Position numbers and translations under genes: made by a program
The notes under the pieces: model-generated
What the model was told of the DNA's origin: nothing
The model's input: the letters and a program-made list of their open reading frames with translations, nothing else
Database searches by the model: none
Assembly: GCF_020885975.1 (NCBI RefSeq)
Contig: NZ_AP025183.1
Location: 62,001-126,000, forward strand
Length of the DNA: 64,000 bases
Reading direction: 5' to 3'
Origin: Flavobacterium ammonificans
GTDB taxonomy: Bacteria; Bacteroidota; Bacteroidia; Flavobacteriales; Flavobacteriaceae
Shown here: positions 45,547-54,511 of the stretch, one piece after another
Position numbering within the stretch: the first letter of the stretch is position 1
Layout: each line of letters begins with the position of its first letter

Positions 45547-47682
45547 ATGATTCCACAATTATTTGTAGAAAGTATCGATTTAGGTGATGGCAGAAACATC
45601 ACAATCGAGACAGGTCGTTTAGCTAAACAAGCAGACGGATCTGTAGTAGTTAGAATTGGAAAAACTGTTATTTTAGGTACAGTTGTTTCCGCAAGAAAAG
45701 CCAGTCCAGGTATTGACTTTTTACCATTAACGGTAGATTACCGTGAAAAATTTGCAGCAGCAGGTCGTTTCCCTGGTGGTTTCTTCAAAAGAGAAGCACG
45801 TCCAAGTGATAGCGAAGTGTTGACGATGCGTTTAGTGGATCGTGTATTGCGTCCGCTTTTCCCATCAGATTACCATGCTGAAGTACAAGTTATGATTCAG
45901 TTAATGTCTCATGACGAAGACGTTATGCCTGATGCTTTAGCAGGATTAGCTGCTTCAGCTGCATTAGCATTGTCTGACATTCCTTTTGAAACTTTAATTT
46001 CTGAGGCTAGAGTTGGAAGAATTGATGGTAAATTCATCATCAACCCATCTCGTGCACAATTAGAATTATCAGATATTGATATGATGATTGGTGCTTCTAA
46101 AGATTCTATCGCCATGGTAGAGGGCGAAATGAAAGAAATTTCAGAAAAAGAAATGGTAGAAGCGATTAAATTTGCTCACGAACACATTAAAGTACAAATT
46201 GATGCTCAAGAAAGATTGGCACAAGCATTTGGAAAAAAAGAAGTTCGTACCTACGAAACTGAAAAAAATGACGACGCTATTTACGAAAAAGTAAGAGCGG
46301 CCGCTTATGATAAAATTTACGCTATTGCAAGTAAAGGTTCGGCTAAACATGAGCGTTCAGCTGCATTTGACGCTGTAAAAGAAGAAGTAAAAGCGTTATT
46401 TACTGAAGAAGAATTAGCTGAAAACGGAGATTTAGTTTCTAAATACTTCTATAAGGTGAACAAAGAAGCGGTTCGTAATGTAACTTTAGATTTAGGAACT
46501 CGTTTGGACGGTAGAAAAACTACTGAAATTCGTCCTATTTGGAGTGAAGTAAATTATTTACCATCGGTTCACGGATCAGCATTATTTACACGTGGAGAAA
46601 CTCAAGCCTTGGCAACAGCAACTTTAGGAACATCTAGAGAAGCCAACCAAATTGATTCGCCATCTGAACAAGGAGAAGAAAAATTCTATTTACACTATAA
46701 TTTCCCTCCATTTTCTACAGGAGAAGCTCGTCCGTTAAGAGGAACTTCAAGAAGAGAAGTTGGTCACGGAAACTTGGCACAACGAGCATTGAAAAACATG
46801 ATTCCTGCTGATTGTCCTTATACAATTCGTGTAGTTTCTGAAGTATTAGAATCGAATGGTTCATCTTCAATGGCTACTGTTTGTGCTGGAACATTATCAT
46901 TAATGGATGCTGGTATTCAAATGATTCGTCCAGTTTCTGGAATTGCCATGGGATTGATTACTGATGGAGAACGTTTTGCAGTGTTATCGGATATTTTAGG
47001 TGATGAAGATCATTTAGGAGATATGGATTTCAAAGTAACTGGAACTTCTGAAGGAATTACTGCTTGTCAAATGGACATCAAAATTGACGGATTGAAATAC
47101 GAAATCATGGAGCAAGCCTTGGCTCAAGCTCGTGATGGACGTTTGCATATCCTAGGAAAAATAATGGAGACATTAGACAAACCAAATGCTGACGTTAAAG
47201 TTCATGCACCAAAAATTATCATGCGTACAATTCCTGGTAACTTCATTGGTGCCTTAATTGGACCTGGTGGAAAAGTAATTCAAGAATTACAAAAAGCTAC
47301 TGGTTGTACTATTGTGATCAACGAAGTGGACGAACAAGGTGTAGTTGAAATCTTAGGTACAGATCCAGACGGAATTGCTGCAGTATTGGCTAAAATTGAT
47401 TCGATCATTTTCAAACCTGAAGTGGGTGAAGCATACGAAGTAAAAGTAATTAAAATGTTAGATTTTGGTGCTGTTGTAGAATATACTGCTGCTCCAGGAA
47501 ACGAGGTTTTATTACACGTATCTGAATTGGCTTGGGAACGTACTGAAAATGTTTCTGAAGTAGTGAATATGGGCGATATATTCCAAGTGAAATACCTTGG
47601 TCTTGACCCTAAAACTAGAAAAGAAAAAGTGTCAAGAAAAGCGCTTTTACCAAGACCTCCACGTGAGGAGAAAAAAGAGTAA
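45547..47682 (+). CDS. pnp: Polyribonucleotide nucleotidyltransferase (PNPase)
   Basis: A 3'-5' phosphorolytic exoribonuclease of the RNA degradosome type; 711 residues, as in E. coli. Two RNase PH domains are present, the first with [16 protein letters not shown] (about 79-94), the second with [26 protein letters not shown] and [21 protein letters not shown] domain ([20 protein letters not shown]) and an S1 domain ([21 protein letters not shown]) end the protein. It follows rpsO, an arrangement conserved in most bacteria. Confidence 0.98.
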   Translation: MIPQLFVESIDLGDGRNITIETGRLAKQADGSVVVRIGKTVILGTVVSARKASPGIDFLPLTVDYREKFAAAGRFPGGFFKREARPSDSEVLTMRLVDRVLRPLFPSDYHAEVQVMIQLMSHDEDVMPDALAGLAASAALALSDIPFETLISEARVGRIDGKFIINPSRAQLELSDIDMMIGASKDSIAMVEGEMKEISEKEMVEAIKFAHEHIKVQIDAQERLAQAFGKKEVRTYETEKNDDAIYEKVRAAAYDKIYAIASKGSAKHERSAAFDAVKEEVKALFTEEELAENGDLVSKYFYKVNKEAVRNVTLDLGTRLDGRKTTEIRPIWSEVNYLPSVHGSALFTRGETQALATATLGTSREANQIDSPSEQGEEKFYLHYNFPPFSTGEARPLRGTSRREVGHGNLAQRALKNMIPADCPYTIRVVSEVLESNGSSSMATVCAGTLSLMDAGIQMIRPVSGIAMGLITDGERFAVLSDILGDEDHLGDMDFKVTGTSEGITACQMDIKIDGLKYEIMEQALAQARDGRLHILGKIMETLDKPNADVKVHAPKIIMRTIPGNFIGALIGPGGKVIQELQKATGCTIVINEVDEQGVVEILGTDPDGIAAVLAKIDSIIFKPEVGEAYEVKVIKMLDFGAVVEYTAAPGNEVLLHVSELAWERTENVSEVVNMGDIFQVKYLGLDPKTRKEKVSRKALLPRPPREEKKE

Positions 47683-47715
47683 TCCAATCTTAGTTTACTA
47701 AAGGTTTATTGATAG

Positions 47716-47752
47716 AAAAAATCCCGTTCTAAAGTATTAGAACGGGATTTTT
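47716..47752 (+). terminator. Terminator after pnp
   Basis: AAAAATCCCGTTCT pairs with AGAACGGGATTTTT around an 8-nt loop. Confidence 0.88.
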
Positions 47753-47831
47753 CGTTTTTATGAAAATAAATCAAAAGTTTTGTAACTTTTATTCATTTCC
47801 CTACGTATAACCTTTGTACACTTAAAAAATT

Positions 47832-47837
47832 GAGGAG
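47832..47837 (+). promoter_or_regulatory. Shine-Dalgarno-like site before rpoD
   Basis: GAGGAG, 8 nt before the rpoD ATG. Nearly all other genes here start after A/T-rich sequence without any purine-rich box. Confidence 0.65.
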
Positions 47838-47845
47838 ACAAAAAC

Positions 47846-48709
47846 ATGAGACAACTTAAAATTACCAAGCAGGTTACCAATCGTGAAACCGCTTCATTAG
47901 ACAAATATTTACAAGAAATTGGAAAAGTTGACCTTATTACTGCTGACGAGGAAGTAGAATTAGCTCAGAAGATCAAAGCCGGAGACCAACGCGCTTTAGA
48001 GAAATTGACCAAAGCCAATTTACGTTTCGTTGTTTCGGTGGCTAAACAATACCAAAATCAAGGATTAACACTTCCCGATTTGATTAATGAAGGAAATTTA
48101 GGTTTGATCAAAGCAGCACAACGTTTTGACGAAACGCGCGGTTTCAAATTCATTTCGTATGCTGTTTGGTGGATTCGTCAGTCTATCCTTCAAGCTTTGG
48201 CTGAACAATCTCGTATCGTTCGTTTGCCTTTGAACAAAATTGGTTCTATCAATAAAATCAATAAAATGTACGCTTTATTGGAGCAATCTAACGAGCGTCC
48301 ACCTTCTGCAGAGGAAATTGCAAAAGAATTGGATATGACCGTGAATGACGTGAAAGAGTCTATGAAAAACTCAGGGCGTCACTTATCAATGGATGCGCCT
48401 TTAGTAGAAGGAGAAGATTCTAACTTGTATGACGTATTACGTTCAGGTGAGTCTCCCAACCCAGACCGCGAATTGATTCACGAATCATTGCGTACTGAAA
48501 TCGAGCGTTCTTTAGAAACCTTAACTCCAAGAGAAGCTGACGTAGTTCGTTTGTACTTTGGTCTAGGTGATCAACACCCAATGACTTTGGAAGAAATTGG
48601 AGAAACTTTTGACTTAACTCGTGAGCGTGTGCGCCAAATTAAAGAAAAAGCCATCCGCAGATTGAAACATACTTCAAGAAGTAAAATATTAAAAACATAT
48701 TTAGGGTAA
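47846..48709 (+). CDS. rpoD: Primary sigma factor RpoD (SigA), Bacteroidota type
   Basis: 287 residues, starting [26 protein letters not shown]. It has region 1.2 onward but no region 1.1 and no large non-conserved insert, the short form typical of Bacteroidota. Region 2 is [37 protein letters not shown]...[15 protein letters not shown], and region 4.2 is [19 protein letters not shown]. This factor should read the -33 TTG / -7 TAnnTTTG promoters seen across the window. It has an unusual SD-like leader and a terminator after it, so it is monocistronic. Confidence 0.97.
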   Translation: MRQLKITKQVTNRETASLDKYLQEIGKVDLITADEEVELAQKIKAGDQRALEKLTKANLRFVVSVAKQYQNQGLTLPDLINEGNLGLIKAAQRFDETRGFKFISYAVWWIRQSILQALAEQSRIVRLPLNKIGSINKINKMYALLEQSNERPPSAEEIAKELDMTVNDVKESMKNSGRHLSMDAPLVEGEDSNLYDVLRSGESPNPDRELIHESLRTEIERSLETLTPREADVVRLYFGLGDQHPMTLEEIGETFDLTRERVRQIKEKAIRRLKHTSRSKILKTYLG

Positions 48710-48716
48710 TCCTACC

Positions 48717-48746
48717 AAAACTCCGGCTTCATTCCGGAGTTTTTTT
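48717..48746 (+). terminator. Terminator after rpoD
   Basis: AACTCCGG pairs with CCGGAGTT around a 7-nt loop, then a T run. Confidence 0.88.
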
Positions 48747-48852
48747 TAACTTAATTTCAAAATTCGTTACTCAAAATTCATTGTTCATTATTTTTTAATT
48801 TTGAATATTCAACTTGGAATTTTGAATGTTGAACAATAAATTATTATTACAA

Positions 48853-49515
48853 ATGAAAAATACACTTATCGCCCCATCCGTTTTAGCTGCTGATTTTGCC
48901 AACTTACAACGTGACATCGAAATGATTAATGCTAGTGAAGCCGACTGGTTTCATATTGATATTATGGACGGTGTTTTTGTTCCCAATATTTCTTTTGGAA
49001 TGCCCGTTTTAGAAGCAATTTCAAAACATGCTAAAAAAACCATCGACGTACACTTGATGATTGTAGATCCGGATCGATATATCAAAACCTTTGCTGATTT
49101 AGGAGCGAATGTATTAACGGTTCACTACGAAGCCTGTACGCACTTGCACAGAACACTTCAAGCGATTAAAGCGTCTGGAATGAAAGCAGGTGTAGCTTTG
49201 AACCCACATACGAGTGTTACATTATTAGAAGACGTAATCAACGATATTGATTTAGTGTGTATCATGAGTGTGAATCCAGGTTTTGGCGGACAATCATTCA
49301 TTGAAAATACGTATGAAAAAGTACGCCAACTAAAAGCTTTAATTACTAAAAAAGGTGCTGCCACTCAAATCGAAATCGACGGTGGTGTAACCAATAAAAA
49401 TGCCAAACAATTAGCCGAAGCAGGTGCTGATGTTTTAGTGGCAGGTAGTTATGTTTTTGGCGCCCAAGACCCAATTGCTACTGTAGCTGATTTAAAAAAA
49501 TTAACCGCTTTCTAA
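48853..49515 (+). CDS. rpe: Ribulose-phosphate 3-epimerase
   Basis: A TIM-barrel enzyme interconverting ribulose-5-P and xylulose-5-P in the pentose phosphate pathway. I start it at the ATG 48853 (MKNTLIAPSVLAADFANLQRDIEM); an ATG 27 bp earlier belongs to AT-rich spacer. 220 residues. The metal and catalytic motifs are WFHIDIMDGVFVPN (about 35-48), HLMI (about 69-72), MSVNPGFGGQSFI (about 144-156) and EIDGGVT (about 180-186). All active-site residues are present. A terminator follows. Confidence 0.96.
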   Translation: MKNTLIAPSVLAADFANLQRDIEMINASEADWFHIDIMDGVFVPNISFGMPVLEAISKHAKKTIDVHLMIVDPDRYIKTFADLGANVLTVHYEACTHLHRTLQAIKASGMKAGVALNPHTSVTLLEDVINDIDLVCIMSVNPGFGGQSFIENTYEKVRQLKALITKKGAATQIEIDGGVTNKNAKQLAEAGADVLVAGSYVFGAQDPIATVADLKKLTAF

Positions 49516-49535
49516 CTTTATAATACAATTAGATT

Positions 49536-49568
49536 AAGGGCTTAAATTAACTTTTAAGCCCTTTTATT
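49536..49568 (+). terminator. Terminator after rpe
   Basis: AAGGGCTTAAA pairs with TTTAAGCCCTT around a 6-nt loop, then T-rich sequence. Confidence 0.82.
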
Positions 49569-49607
49569 TTAGTAATTATTAGTTATTTTTGTTTCAAACG
49601 AAAAGAA

Positions 49608-50237
49608 ATGAGAGATTTACTTACTGCCAGTTACGGATTTGTTTTTGAGGATTCACTTATTAATGAAATCATAGCTGTTGCTACATTGGTAGAATTTAAA
49701 GAAGGAGATATTTTAATCGATTTTGGCGATTATATCAAAAAAATGCCTTTGCTTATTGAAGGTGCAATTAAGATTTTACGAGAAGATTTTGACGAAGGCG
49801 AAATGCTTTTATATTTCATTGAAAAAGGAGACACCTGCGCGATGACTATGGCCTGTTGTATTGGCGAAGCCAAAAGTGAAATTAGAGCCGTAGCTGAAAC
49901 AGAAGGTAAAATAATCATGATTCCTGTTACCAAAATGGAAGAATGGTTAGGCAAATACAAAAGCTGGAGAAATTATGTCTTTAATAACTACAACAACCGT
50001 TTGAAAGAAATGCTAAATGCTATTGATAGTTTGGCTTTCATGAATATGGAAGAACGATTACTCAATTATCTTTTTGAAAAATGTAAAATCAATCACTCTC
50101 GTGAAATATTCAGTACTCATAAGGAAATTGCATACGACCTGCATTCATCAAGAGAAGTTATTTCAAGACTATTAAAAGCATTAGAAATCAAAGGTCGAAT
50201 CAAATTAAATAGAGCTTCAGTTGAAGTTTTAGTATAA
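49608..50237 (+). CDS. Crp/Fnr-family regulator with a Cys cluster
   Basis: 209 residues: a cyclic-nucleotide-like beta-barrel (about 20-115), dimer helix, and winged helix with AYDLHSSREVISRLLKALEIKGRIKL (about 172-198). The phosphate-binding cassette expected for cAMP receptors is not evident. In its place is GDTCAMTMACCIGEAKSEIR, with Cys77, Cys83 and Cys84. A similar Cys-containing cassette occurs in other Bacteroidota Crp/Fnr proteins and may serve redox, metal or sulfur sensing. No N-terminal FNR-type Fe-S cysteines are present. Adjacent genes give no target hint. Confidence 0.87.
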   Translation: MRDLLTASYGFVFEDSLINEIIAVATLVEFKEGDILIDFGDYIKKMPLLIEGAIKILREDFDEGEMLLYFIEKGDTCAMTMACCIGEAKSEIRAVAETEGKIIMIPVTKMEEWLGKYKSWRNYVFNNYNNRLKEMLNAIDSLAFMNMEERLLNYLFEKCKINHSREIFSTHKEIAYDLHSSREVISRLLKALEIKGRIKLNRASVEVLV

Positions 50238-50268
50238 AAAAAACCAGAACAAATGTTCTGGTTTTTTT
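50238..50268. terminator. Terminator shared by the Crp gene and tRNA-Arg
   Basis: AAAACCAGAAC pairs with GTTCTGGTTTT around AAAT. A and T runs on the two sides serve both converging transcripts; it ends 2 bp from the tRNA 3' end. Confidence 0.85.
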
Positions 50269-50269
50269 G

Positions 50270-50343
50270 TGACCGCGGCAGGGTTCGAACCTGCAACCCT
50301 CAGAGCCGAAATCTGATATTCTATCCAGTTGAACTACGCAGTC
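50270..50343 (-). tRNA. tRNA-Arg (TCG)
   Basis: A 74-nt cloverleaf on the minus strand: acceptor GACTGCG/CGCGGTC, D stem GTTC/GAAT, anticodon stem TCAGA/TCTGA with loop TTTCGGC (anticodon TCG), and a T arm around GGTTCGAACCC. CCA is not encoded. Confidence 0.93.
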
Positions 50344-50372
50344 AGGTTTATTTCATTAATCACTACTTGTTG

Positions 50373-50426
50373 AATCTGATATTCCCTGCCTGTCGGCAGA
50401 CAGGTATCCAGTTGAACTACGCAGTC
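50373..50426 (-). pseudogene. 5' half of a second tRNA-Arg, interrupted by a palindrome
   Basis: The minus strand repeats the first 34 nt of the neighbouring tRNA-Arg gene (from GACTGCG to the start of the anticodon stem) without mismatch. It contains a 20-nt inserted palindrome between the D loop and the 3' strand of the D stem. The 3' half is missing. Confidence 0.85.
50385..50404. repeat. 20-nt palindrome CCTGCCTGTCGGCAGACAGG
   Basis: An inverted repeat with one C-A mismatch. It matches the widespread CCTGCCTGCCGGCAGGCAGG-type dispersed palindrome and is inserted exactly in the tRNA remnant, with no target duplication visible. Confidence 0.75.
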
Positions 50427-50463
50427 TTATTTATATACGATTGACAATGTACGATTTACGAAA

Positions 50464-50913
50464 TTAAGATAATAATTTTTTGACAATAGTCGAGATGGTT
50501 TTACCATCGGCTTTTCCTGCTAATTCAGCCGAAGCCAATCCCATTACTTTTCCCATGGCTGCCATTCCTGAAGCACCATTATCTGTAATAATTTTAGCTA
50601 CTACAGCTTCCACTTCTGTTTCTGATAATTGAACTGGTAAGAATTTCTCAATTACGGCTGCTTGTAACAATTCTGGTTCAGCTAAATCAGGGCGTCCTTG
50701 TTCAGTATAGATATTGGCACTGTCTTTACGTTGTTTGACCAAACGTTGCAACAATTTGATTTCTTCCTCAGCACTAATTTCTTCTTTGGCACCCGTTTCA
50801 GTTTGTGCTAAAAGCAGAGCTGATTTCACTGCACGCAATGATTCTAATGCAACGGTATCTTTGGCTCTCATGGCGTTTTTAATTTCGTCCATGATTTGTG
50901 TGGCTAAACTCAT
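50464..50913 (-). CDS. GatB/YqeY domain protein
   Basis: 149 residues from the ATG at 50913 (MSLATQIMDEIKNAMRAKDTVALESLRAVKSAL); the frame continues upstream through spacer without family residues. The YqeY fold is helical with a C-terminal domain like the tail of GatB, here SGMAAMGKVMGLASAELAGKADGKTISTIVKKLL. YqeY proteins may act in tRNA amidation or tRNA binding, but their role is not established. It lies downstream of ftsZ but beyond a terminator, so it is likely transcribed separately. Confidence 0.9.
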   Translation of the reverse strand: MSLATQIMDEIKNAMRAKDTVALESLRAVKSALLLAQTETGAKEEISAEEEIKLLQRLVKQRKDSANIYTEQGRPDLAEPELLQAAVIEKFLPVQLSETEVEAVVAKIITDNGASGMAAMGKVMGLASAELAGKADGKTISTIVKKLLS

Positions 50914-51070
50914 ATTTTTTTGTTTTTTTAGTGTGTTTTCTTTTTTGAAACAGAGGACAATAAATAGTCTTTTTAAGTAAAAAGCTAGCAATGTCAGTCG
51001 TGATATGGCTCGCAAATTTAGAACAATTTACCCGAACAAACAAAAGATTGATTCTTAAGCTGAATGGATA

Positions 51071-51103
51071 AAAATAACCCGAAAATCGTTTGACTTTCGG
51101 GCT
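51071..51103 (-). terminator. Terminator after ftsZ (end of the dcw cluster)
   Basis: On the minus strand AGCCCGAAAGTC pairs with GATTTTCGGGTT around AAAC, then a T-rich run. Confidence 0.75.
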
Positions 51104-51130
51104 AAAATGGTTTTGATTAGTTTGTAATTT

Positions 51131-53071
51131 TTAATCTACATTATCGTGTAAATACGAGTTGTTTGAACGCAACTGCAAATCGTTATTGCTGTCTGTTCCC
51201 ACTGATATTCTCGAGTTATTTGTATTTGATTGATTGGCAGAAAGTTCTACCCCCAATCTTTTATACGCAGGTTCTTTCTCGTATTCGTCAATTTTAGAAA
51301 CGTTGTTGTGAAACTTATAATTGAATTCTTTCAACTTTCTTCTTCTTTCGTCGGCGCGCGCGCGTAAAGTTTCTTCTATGGTCATTTCCATTGGGGAAAT
51401 CGATTCGAACTCTGAAGAAGCAATTGTTGACTCCTCCATTTTTTTCATGGTGATATTCAATTCTTCTGGAACAACTTCAGCCACTTTTTCAATAGTTTTA
51501 GTTGCTACAAAATCATTTTCTACTTCCATGTACTCTTCTAACGAGTGACGGATAACTCCGTTTTCAGCCACTTCTGTTACAGGTACAAAAACAACAGGAT
51601 CTACAACATGCATGTCGTTGATTTCATTAGTCAATTCAAAAACTATTTTATTTTCTTCTGCAACTGGCTCTGATTTAAATAAGGGTAAATCAAAGGATAG
51701 TGCAGCTTGCTCTTCCACTTGAACAGCTTTTGGCTGCGCTGTTTCGATAGCATGTACCTCAGGCGTTGTGAAAGTAAAATCAATATCATTAATTGGCGAA
51801 ACGATTTCGAAAGTCACATCTAAATTTTTGATAAATTCAGACATTACGATTAAATCATTTTCATTGGTAATAGCATCGTAAGCTGGAACTGCTTCAGCTA
51901 CAATTGCTGCTGCTGGCTCCTCCTCCAATAATTCAAAAACAATTCTTTCTTCACTAGCCACTGGAGTTTCTGTATTCAAATCGAATGCAGGAACTGGAGT
52001 ATTTGATAAATTGTGAGTGATTTTTTGCTCATCCTCCAAAGCGTGGATGATCTTTTTTGGCTCAGAATTCACGATTTCATTTTGTTGCTCCAAGTCAAAA
52101 CCTGTAGCTATAACAGTTACTGCGATAGCATCCCCAAGAGTTTCGTCTTCACCAACTCCCATGATAATATTCGCATTGAAACCTGCTTCAGATTGAATGT
52201 GGTCATTGATTTCACCAATTTCATCCAAAGTAATTTCGTTAGTTCCAGAAACGATAAGCAACAATACGTTTTTGGCACCTGTTATTTTATTGTCATTTAA
52301 TAAAGGAGAATCCAAAGCAGAAATAATAGCATCTTTCGCTCTAGTTTCACCTTCAGCTATTGCGGAACCCATTATAGCTGTTCCACTATCTGACAATACC
52401 GTTTTAGCATCACGTAAATCGATATTTTGAGTGTAGTGATGTGTAATTACTTCAGCAATACCTCTTGAGGCAGTTGCTAATACTTCGTCCGCTTTTGAGA
52501 AACCAGCTTTGAAACCTAAGTTTCCGTAAACTTCTCTCAATTTGTTGTTGTTAATTACAATAAGCGAATCAACCTGTTTGCGTAATTTTTCAATACCAAT
52601 TAAGGCTTGTTCTTGACGTACTTTACCTTCAAAAACAAAAGGAAGGGTCACAATACCTACTGTAAGAATATCACGTTCTTTAGCCAATTGAGCAATCACA
52701 GGCGCAGCACCAGTTCCGGTTCCACCTCCCATACCAGCAGTGATAAATACCATTTTAGTATTTTGATCTAACATTTTTTCAATGTCAGAAATACTTTCGA
52801 TAGCTGATTGTTGTCCTACATCTGGATTTGCTCCAGCTCCCAATCCTTCTGTTAAGTGAACTCCCAACTGAATTTTGTTAGGCACAGCACTATTTTGTAA
52901 AGCTTGTGAATCTGTATTACAAACAATAAAATCTACCCCTTTGATTCCTTGTTTAAACATGTGGTTGATGGCGTTGCTCCCGCCGCCTCCAACACCAATT
53001 ACTTTAATTACATTTGATTGGTTCTTTGGTAAATCAAATGAAATACTTCCAAATTCTGAGTTGCTCATCAT
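51131..53071 (-). CDS. ftsZ: Cell division protein FtsZ with long C-terminal tail
   Basis: The tubulin-like GTPase that builds the Z ring. The first 330 of 646 residues form the core: GVGGGGSNAINHMF, NTDSQAL, and the tubulin signature GMGGGTGTGAAPVIA (about 114-128). The remaining about 310 residues are acidic, Val/Glu-rich and probably disordered, followed by conserved end blocks RADERRRKLKEFNYKF and EKEPAYKRLGVEL. E. coli FtsZ has 383 residues, so the tail is far longer; long tails are normal in flavobacteria. Last gene of the dcw cluster, 54 bp after ftsA. Confidence 0.97.
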   Translation of the reverse strand: MMSNSEFGSISFDLPKNQSNVIKVIGVGGGGSNAINHMFKQGIKGVDFIVCNTDSQALQNSAVPNKIQLGVHLTEGLGAGANPDVGQQSAIESISDIEKMLDQNTKMVFITAGMGGGTGTGAAPVIAQLAKERDILTVGIVTLPFVFEGKVRQEQALIGIEKLRKQVDSLIVINNNKLREVYGNLGFKAGFSKADEVLATASRGIAEVITHHYTQNIDLRDAKTVLSDSGTAIMGSAIAEGETRAKDAIISALDSPLLNDNKITGAKNVLLLIVSGTNEITLDEIGEINDHIQSEAGFNANIIMGVGEDETLGDAIAVTVIATGFDLEQQNEIVNSEPKKIIHALEDEQKITHNLSNTPVPAFDLNTETPVASEERIVFELLEEEPAAAIVAEAVPAYDAITNENDLIVMSEFIKNLDVTFEIVSPINDIDFTFTTPEVHAIETAQPKAVQVEEQAALSFDLPLFKSEPVAEENKIVFELTNEINDMHVVDPVVFVPVTEVAENGVIRHSLEEYMEVENDFVATKTIEKVAEVVPEELNITMKKMEESTIASSEFESISPMEMTIEETLRARADERRRKLKEFNYKFHNNVSKIDEYEKEPAYKRLGVELSANQSNTNNSRISVGTDSNNDLQLRSNNSYLHDNVD

Positions 53072-53125
53072 TTTATTTGGTTTTTGCTATTTGTTGTTAA
53101 TTTAATATTGTGAAAGGCATAGCCT

Positions 53126-54505
53126 CTATTCTGCATTATCTAAGAAATCCTTGATTTTATCTACATACTTATCAAAAAAGGATCTTCTAATTTGAGTTTC
53201 TGTCGATTTGTCTTTACTTTCTTCTTTTGTAATTTCAACTGAATCTGATTCAGCTGCAACGACTTCATCTGCCTCCATTACTGGAGCTTTATAGACTGGC
53301 ATTTCCGGGGCTTGGACCTGATCTATTCTAACAGCACTCTGCGTTTTGTTTTCGATGCTATTCATCACTAAACCAACTGCAGTTGCATATAAGGGACTTG
53401 AGATTTCTTCGCTTGAATTACCTGCTAAGTGTTCGTTTGGATAACCAATTCTTGTATCCATTCCTGTAATATATTCTACTAACTGCTTGATGTGTTGCAA
53501 TTGTGAACCTCCACCTGTAAGTACAATTCCTGCGATTAATTTTTTTCTTGGGTCTTCATGACCGTATGCTTTGATTTCAACAAAAACTTGTTCAATAATC
53601 TCCACTACACGTGCATGAATTATTTTAGACAAATTCTTCAACGAAATTTCTTTAGGCTCTCTTCCTCTCAATCCCGGAATAGAAACAATTTCATTTTCTC
53701 TATTCTCTCCTGGCCAAGCTGAACCAAATTTCACTTTCAATAATTCGGCTTGTTTTTCAATAATTGAACAACCCTCTTTAATATCGTCTGTAATTACATT
53801 TCCTCCGAAAGGAATCACTGCGGTATGACGAATAATACCATCTTTAAAAATAGCTAAATCCGTTGTTCCACCACCGATATCAATTAGCGCTACTCCAGCT
53901 TCTTTTTCTTCTTGGCTCAAAACAGCGTCAGATGAAGCTAATGGCTCCAATGTCAATCCAGACAAATCAATCCCTGAATCGTGTATGCAACGACCTACGT
54001 TTCTGATTGACGAAGCCTGTCCCACCACTACATGAAAACTTGACTCTAAACGCCCACCATACATTCCAATAGGTTCTTTAATCTCTGATTGCCCATCGAT
54101 TTTAAATTCTTGAGGCAAAACGTGAATGATCTCTTCACCAGGAAGCATGGCCAATTTATTCACTTGGTCAATTAACTGTTGAATATCGTTACCCCCAATT
54201 ACTTCTTCTGGATTGCTTCGGCTGATATAGTCCGTATGTTGAATACTACGGATGTGTTGACCCGCAATACCAACAACACAGTCTTTAATTTTGTATCCTG
54301 AATTAGCTTCAGCTTCTTGAACAGCATGTTGTATAGACTGAATAGTTTGAGTAATGTTATTGACAACACCTCTAGCTACTCCTAGACTTTTGGATTTTCC
54401 AACACCCAAAATTTCTAGTTTTCCATACTCATTTTTCTTGCCTATCATTGCAACAATTTTTGTTGTTCCAATGTCTAAACCTACTGCAATATTCTCTTTT
54501 TCCAT
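53126..54505 (-). CDS. ftsA: Cell division protein FtsA
   Basis: An actin-like membrane tether for FtsZ, 459 residues. The ATPase phosphate-1 motif is GLDIGTTKIVAMIG (about 8-21), phosphate-2 is ALIDIGGGTTDLAIF (about 207-221), and the adenosine motif includes GIVLTGGGSQLQHI. The SHS2 (1C) domain lies between. The C-terminus ends in a predicted amphipathic helix, FFDKYVDKIKDFLDNA, that would bind the membrane. It sits between ftsQ and ftsZ in canonical order, 6 bp after ftsQ. Confidence 0.96.
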   Translation of the reverse strand: MEKENIAVGLDIGTTKIVAMIGKKNEYGKLEILGVGKSKSLGVARGVVNNITQTIQSIQHAVQEAEANSGYKIKDCVVGIAGQHIRSIQHTDYISRSNPEEVIGGNDIQQLIDQVNKLAMLPGEEIIHVLPQEFKIDGQSEIKEPIGMYGGRLESSFHVVVGQASSIRNVGRCIHDSGIDLSGLTLEPLASSDAVLSQEEKEAGVALIDIGGGTTDLAIFKDGIIRHTAVIPFGGNVITDDIKEGCSIIEKQAELLKVKFGSAWPGENRENEIVSIPGLRGREPKEISLKNLSKIIHARVVEIIEQVFVEIKAYGHEDPRKKLIAGIVLTGGGSQLQHIKQLVEYITGMDTRIGYPNEHLAGNSSEEISSPLYATAVGLVMNSIENKTQSAVRIDQVQAPEMPVYKAPVMEADEVVAAESDSVEITKEESKDKSTETQIRRSFFDKYVDKIKDFLDNAE

Positions 54506-54511
54506 TACCTC

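Noticed and set aside
48747..48852. Regulatory RNA before rpe
   Set aside because: The ATTTTGAAT/ATTCAA repeats look like AT-rich slippage sequence; no stable hairpin or riboswitch-like core.
50253..50444. Open frame of 63 codons across tRNA-Arg and its remnant
   Set aside because: It runs antisense through a tRNA gene and a terminator, so it is not coding.
51350..51364. Alternating GC run (possible Z-DNA) in ftsZ
   Set aside because: It encodes the conserved Ala-Arg-Ala-Asp-Glu-Arg-Arg block; short, and explained by the protein sequence.
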